Part shown: positions 61,010 through 64,000 of the stretch, in pieces
How positions within the stretch are numbered: the first letter of the stretch is position 1
Layout: each line of letters starts with the position of its first letter
From: JBHHUI01 sp965248775
Lineage (GTDB): Bacteria > Chloroflexota > Anaerolineae > Anaerolineales > JBHHUI01
DNA: 64,000 nucleotides
Reading direction: 5' to 3'
Assembly (NCBI GenBank): GCA_965248775.1
Contig: OZ252150.1
Coordinates: 2,914,001-2,978,000, forward strand
Program-made: the position numbers and the translations under genes
Notes under the pieces: generated by a model
What the model saw: only the letters and a program-made list of their open reading frames with translations
The model's database searches: none
What the model was told of the DNA's origin: nothing

Positions 61010-64000
61010 ATGGCACCACCAGACACTGATCGGCCCGAAGAAGAATCGGAGAAGCCAGAGACCGACTGGTTAGTACGCTTGCGGCGCGACAGTAGTGCTA
61101 AAGAAGACAAGCCTAGCGAGGAAAAAGACAGCGCGGCGGAGCATCAAGCCTCCCTAATCGAAGACGATGGCGAAAGTTGGACACCACCACCAACTGCAAT
61201 GCTGGACCTGCCCACCGACCCGAAAGAACACGCCGATGCTGAATCACCTCCGCCTCCACCGGAAGCCGGTGATGTCCCCGATTGGCTCGTCAATGTTGCG
61301 GGCCGCGAATGGCGGCCCGGGACGACTACCGTTTTTTCTGTTCCTTCTGAACCAACCGAAAAGCACACTTCCGAACTACCGGATTGGCTCCAGCCTAGTC
61401 TTGCCGAAGTGCAGTCGTCGGCCATCCCGGCTGAACCAACAGAAGAAGAAGGCGACGTTCCTGATTGGTTGAAGACAATTCAATCTGAACAGTCCACGGA
61501 CAAACCCGATCGCCCCGCGCCAGTGCTACCAAAATCATCCGACCTGCCAGGCTGGCTCTCCGAGGAAAAGCCGGGAGAACCGGAAATCGGTGCAGCTCCG
61601 ATAACAACAGGTGGATTGCCAAGTTGGCTTACAAGCGCGGAGGCGGAGCCCGCCGAGAGCGCGCCCATCGGCTCCCGTGATTTACCCGACTGGTTATTTG
61701 GGACTGACGAATCCGGCGACTCAGAAGCAGCGCCAGAGTCCTCAGAACCAGAGGCAGCCTCTGATATAACAGATGCCGAGCCCGCGCCAAGTGAGCCAGA
61801 AGAAGATGGCATTCCCGATTGGCTCTCCACCACTGAAGGAACGGAGGCCAAAGATGTCCCCATTGGCACTTCAGATCTGCCGAGTTGGTTGCAAGCCTCC
61901 GAACAACAACCTGTCGCCGAAACTCCACCAGCAGAAATAATTGAAGAACCATCAATTGAGGCGTCTGCAAGTGATGATGTCCCCGACTGGCTTTCTGTTG
62001 CGGAAGGAACAGAAGCCAGGGACGTTCCCATTAGCACATCTGATCTGCCAAGTTGGTTACAAGCATCCGAACAACAACCTGTCGCAGCAGCCGAACCGGA
62101 AGAGGGTACCGACAAACCAGAGGCCGAAATACCAGCGAGCGAAGGGGAAGATCAGGTACCAGATTGGCTCGCTACAACCGAAGGAACAGAAGCCAAAGAT
62201 GTTTCTATTGGTACTTCTGATCTCCCGAGTTTGTTGCAAGCACCCGAACAACAACTTGAGGCAGCAGCCGAGCCAGAAGTATCAGTAGGACCTGAAGACC
62301 TGCCCACGACGAGCGACGTCGAAACAGAAGATCAACCGGATTGGCCGGCCGAGTCAGAACCGCTGACCTCATTCGCGCCCTCCAAACCAGACCCAAGCGT
62401 GCTTGAGCCCGATCCAATTCCAGATTGGCTTGCAGAGGGCGAACCCACACCACAGGAAAGTGCGGAAACAGAACCTGAAGCAGAACTTCCGGCGTGGATG
62501 TCAGAATCCGCTCCTTTGGCCGCTGATGTAGAAGAAACTCTTTCACCTGATTCAGAACCAACTGCAGAAACGCCTGATCGGCTTGCAACACCCGAGGCTG
62601 AATCAGAGTTATTAGAAATTGTCCCGACTGAGGAGCCGGAAGCAGCAGCTGACAAACCCGCCTGGTTGGTAGAGACTGAGGCAGCCCTCGCTGCTGACAC
62701 CGAGCGGGGCAATTTCCAGACAGCGAGGCTCGAACCCCCGACCGGCCTGTCTGATTTAGCCGTCCCACCTGAAGGGGAAGACGATGATCAAGAAAGCACT
62801 ATCGAATTCCAGTTGCCAGATAGTGCCAATTTACCGGATTGGCTGGAACCCACATCGTCCAGACCACCCGCAGAAACAGAAGATGAATCAAGCCAGCCGG
62901 AACATGTCAGCGATGTAGATTTCTCGGACTTCCTGGTGGAACCAGAAGCCGCTGCGATCGACTTTGAAGCACCGGTTGCCGATTTACCTGATTGGCTCGC
63001 TGGAATTCGAATCCAGGATGTAGCAGCACAATCCGATGCACCGGCTATCTCATCCGATGCTCCCGGCGATGCCGACGATGACACCCTTGATTGGCTGGCA
63101 ATTCTCGACACCGTCCCCCAGTCTCGTCGACTGGACGAGGCGCCGGCCGGCGCGGGTGATGAGAATGGCGAACACCCCGCAGTCATCGGCGCTCCCGAGA
63201 CAGAAGGACCGGACCTTACCCCACCCACAGGGGATGACTTACCAGACTGGCTGGCGGCCGTCGGACCTCCGAGCGAGGTGACACAAACCACCGACAGTGA
63301 GATTACCGGAGAACTGCCACAGGCTGCTGATATGCCGGATTGGCTGGCCGCTATGCGTCCGGAGGGAATTGAAGAGCCGGTTCTCCCACAGGATCCACGC
63401 AGCGCAGCAATCCCCGCTAGAGGGCGACTACCAAAAGAGCCTGAAATTGAAGCAGCGGAGTTGCCGGAATGGGCCGAGGAGCTCGAAGCGACCGACGAAG
63501 TTTCTCAGCCAGTCAGTCTTGCTAGCACCGCTGATGACTACGAAGAAAAAGCCGGACCGCTGGCCGGGATGAGTGGCATCATACGTGCCGAACCCGTGGT
63601 GACCTTAGCGGGTACGCCCGGCGTATCCGTTACGAACTTCACCGTCACTGATTGGCAACGCGAACAGGCCGAAATTTTTCGCGAACTCATGCGCGAAGAG
63701 ATCGAAGATTTGCCGGAAGAAACCCGGCGCAAGTTCCGGTTGCCTTTTGCGGTGGATCGTTTGATCGTTTATGCGCTCATCCTGCTAGCAATGCTGACGC
63801 CTTTTGCATTGGGAGAGACCTTCTTCGACACACCCAAACCAGAATTGTTCCCGCAGAACCGCGCACTCTTCGAGAGCATCGCCAGCCTGCCAGCAGATTC
63901 ACTCGTGCTGGTAGCGTTCGAATATGAACCCGGTACAGGCGGCGAACTCAACGACGCGTTGGAAGGAGTGTTGTACCAACTCGCCGATCGCGGGCACCGC
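61010..64000 (+). CDS. Long acidic membrane protein with about 20 DLPDWL-type repeats, incomplete
   Basis: The frame is open for 997 codons and leaves the window. Residues about 85-830 form a very acidic, Pro/Glu-rich, probably disordered region with about 20 copies of a (D/E)(L/V/I)P(D/S)WL motif. Between some copies lie near-duplicate units (EGTEAKDVPIGTSDLPSWLQ, EGTEARDVPISTSDLPSWLQ, EGTEAKDVSIGTSDLPSLLQ). After a helical stretch (REQAEIFRELMREEIEDLPEE) comes a membrane helix (LIVYALILLAMLTPFAL). An extracytoplasmic domain (SLPADSLVLVAFEYEPGTGGELNDALEGVLYQLADRG) then begins. The motif may act as repeated docking sites on the cytoplasmic side. It starts two bases after the previous gene. 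Confidence 0.8.
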   Translation, partial: MAPPDTDRPEEESEKPETDWLVRLRRDSSAKEDKPSEEKDSAAEHQASLIEDDGESWTPPPTAMLDLPTDPKEHADAESPPPPPEAGDVPDWLVNVAGREWRPGTTTVFSVPSEPTEKHTSELPDWLQPSLAEVQSSAIPAEPTEEEGDVPDWLKTIQSEQSTDKPDRPAPVLPKSSDLPGWLSEEKPGEPEIGAAPITTGGLPSWLTSAEAEPAESAPIGSRDLPDWLFGTDESGDSEAAPESSEPEAASDITDAEPAPSEPEEDGIPDWLSTTEGTEAKDVPIGTSDLPSWLQASEQQPVAETPPAEIIEEPSIEASASDDVPDWLSVAEGTEARDVPISTSDLPSWLQASEQQPVAAAEPEEGTDKPEAEIPASEGEDQVPDWLATTEGTEAKDVSIGTSDLPSLLQAPEQQLEAAAEPEVSVGPEDLPTTSDVETEDQPDWPAESEPLTSFAPSKPDPSVLEPDPIPDWLAEGEPTPQESAETEPEAELPAWMSESAPLAADVEETLSPDSEPTAETPDRLATPEAESELLEIVPTEEPEAAADKPAWLVETEAALAADTERGNFQTARLEPPTGLSDLAVPPEGEDDDQESTIEFQLPDSANLPDWLEPTSSRPPAETEDESSQPEHVSDVDFSDFLVEPEAAAIDFEAPVADLPDWLAGIRIQDVAAQSDAPAISSDAPGDADDDTLDWLAILDTVPQSRRLDEAPAGAGDENGEHPAVIGAPETEGPDLTPPTGDDLPDWLAAVGPPSEVTQTTDSEITGELPQAADMPDWLAAMRPEGIEEPVLPQDPRSAAIPARGRLPKEPEIEAAELPEWAEELEATDEVSQPVSLASTADDYEEKAGPLAGMSGIIRAEPVVTLAGTPGVSVTNFTVTDWQREQAEIFRELMREEIEDLPEETRRKFRLPFAVDRLIVYALILLAMLTPFALGETFFDTPKPELFPQNRALFESIASLPADSLVLVAFEYEPGTGGELNDALEGVLYQLADRGHR
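63117..63140. repeat. Palindromic repeat inside the DLPDWL gene
   Basis: CCAGTC-N5-GACTGG (63118-63134) and its right flank are identical over 24 bases to 48489-48512 in the IS-C insert. Here the segment is translated as PQSRRLDEA within the acidic repeat protein. Confidence 0.6.

Noticed and set aside
61480..62768. Long minus-strand ORFs opposite the DLPDWL gene
   Set aside because: They are Ser/Gly-rich shadows made by the repetitive acidic codons of the plus strand.
1..64000. tRNA, rRNA, CRISPR or prophage
   Set aside because: No cloverleaf, ribosomal sequence, spaced direct repeats or phage structural genes were recognised by eye; a tRNAscan or CRISPR search would be decisive.

Overview
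The window looks like a piece of a Chloroflexota chromosome, most likely from an Anaerolineae-type lineage. This is inference. It rests on the mid-50s G+C impression, the many lipoproteins and membrane proteins with Thr/Pro linkers (TPTATFTPEPTAT, TPTSTPTLTRTP), the run of DLPDWL-repeat and DUF6754-like membrane genes, and near-leaderless promoters. No rRNA, tRNA, CRISPR array or prophage was found.

Region 1 (1-13250, minus strand) is one long operon running from a 63-codon ORF and kynU down to a benzoate-CoA-ligase-type gene. In order it encodes kynureninase, a TetR regulator, an old-yellow-enzyme-like oxidoreductase with a C-terminal fibronectin-like domain, a methyltransferase, an SDR, a crotonase, a RidA deaminase, an acyl-CoA dehydrogenase, a soluble reductive-dehalogenase-like corrinoid/FeS protein and the CoA ligase. 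The set suggests kynurenine to anthranilate to an aryl-CoA, followed by reduction, enamine hydrolysis and beta-oxidation-like steps. The CoA ligase is broken by an IS701-like element plus a one-base frameshift. A trpB2 gene follows, with its own promoter and a leader that looks like a tryptophan (TGG) T-box.

Region 2 (13.3-33 kb) is mostly housekeeping and unknown genes: lipoproteins, a lipid kinase, a UbiB-like kinase, an Era-like GTPase, a DUF3048 lipoprotein whose 3' end was hit by an ISAzo13-type element, a luciferase-like oxidoreductase, a low-molecular-weight phosphatase, a fructosamine-kinase-like protein, a histidine kinase, RecD2 and a large GHKL ATPase. Region 3 (33-46.6 kb) holds a membrane-anchored peptidase interrupted by an in-frame TGA, an oligopeptide-binding lipoprotein, an LCP protein, an ABC-F protein, selA and an 885-residue transmembrane STAND NTPase.

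Region 4 (46.6-53.5 kb) is a nested stack of five insertion sequences. Each inner element can be peeled off by its target-site duplication, and the outer elements then return to normal family lengths. Region 5 (53.5-64 kb) holds an M24 peptidase, a glyoxalase-like protein, tsaD, a YdcF-like protein, a frameshifted helicase-associated protein, and an operon of membrane proteins ending in a long DLPDWL-repeat protein that runs off the window.

Two patterns run through the window. First, at least seven genes carry a single frameshift or nonsense change, from recent decay or from assembly error. Second, several small palindromic repeats are dispersed between genes, and one family (core CCCAGTC-N-GACTGG) sits inside reading frames as extra in-frame peptide.
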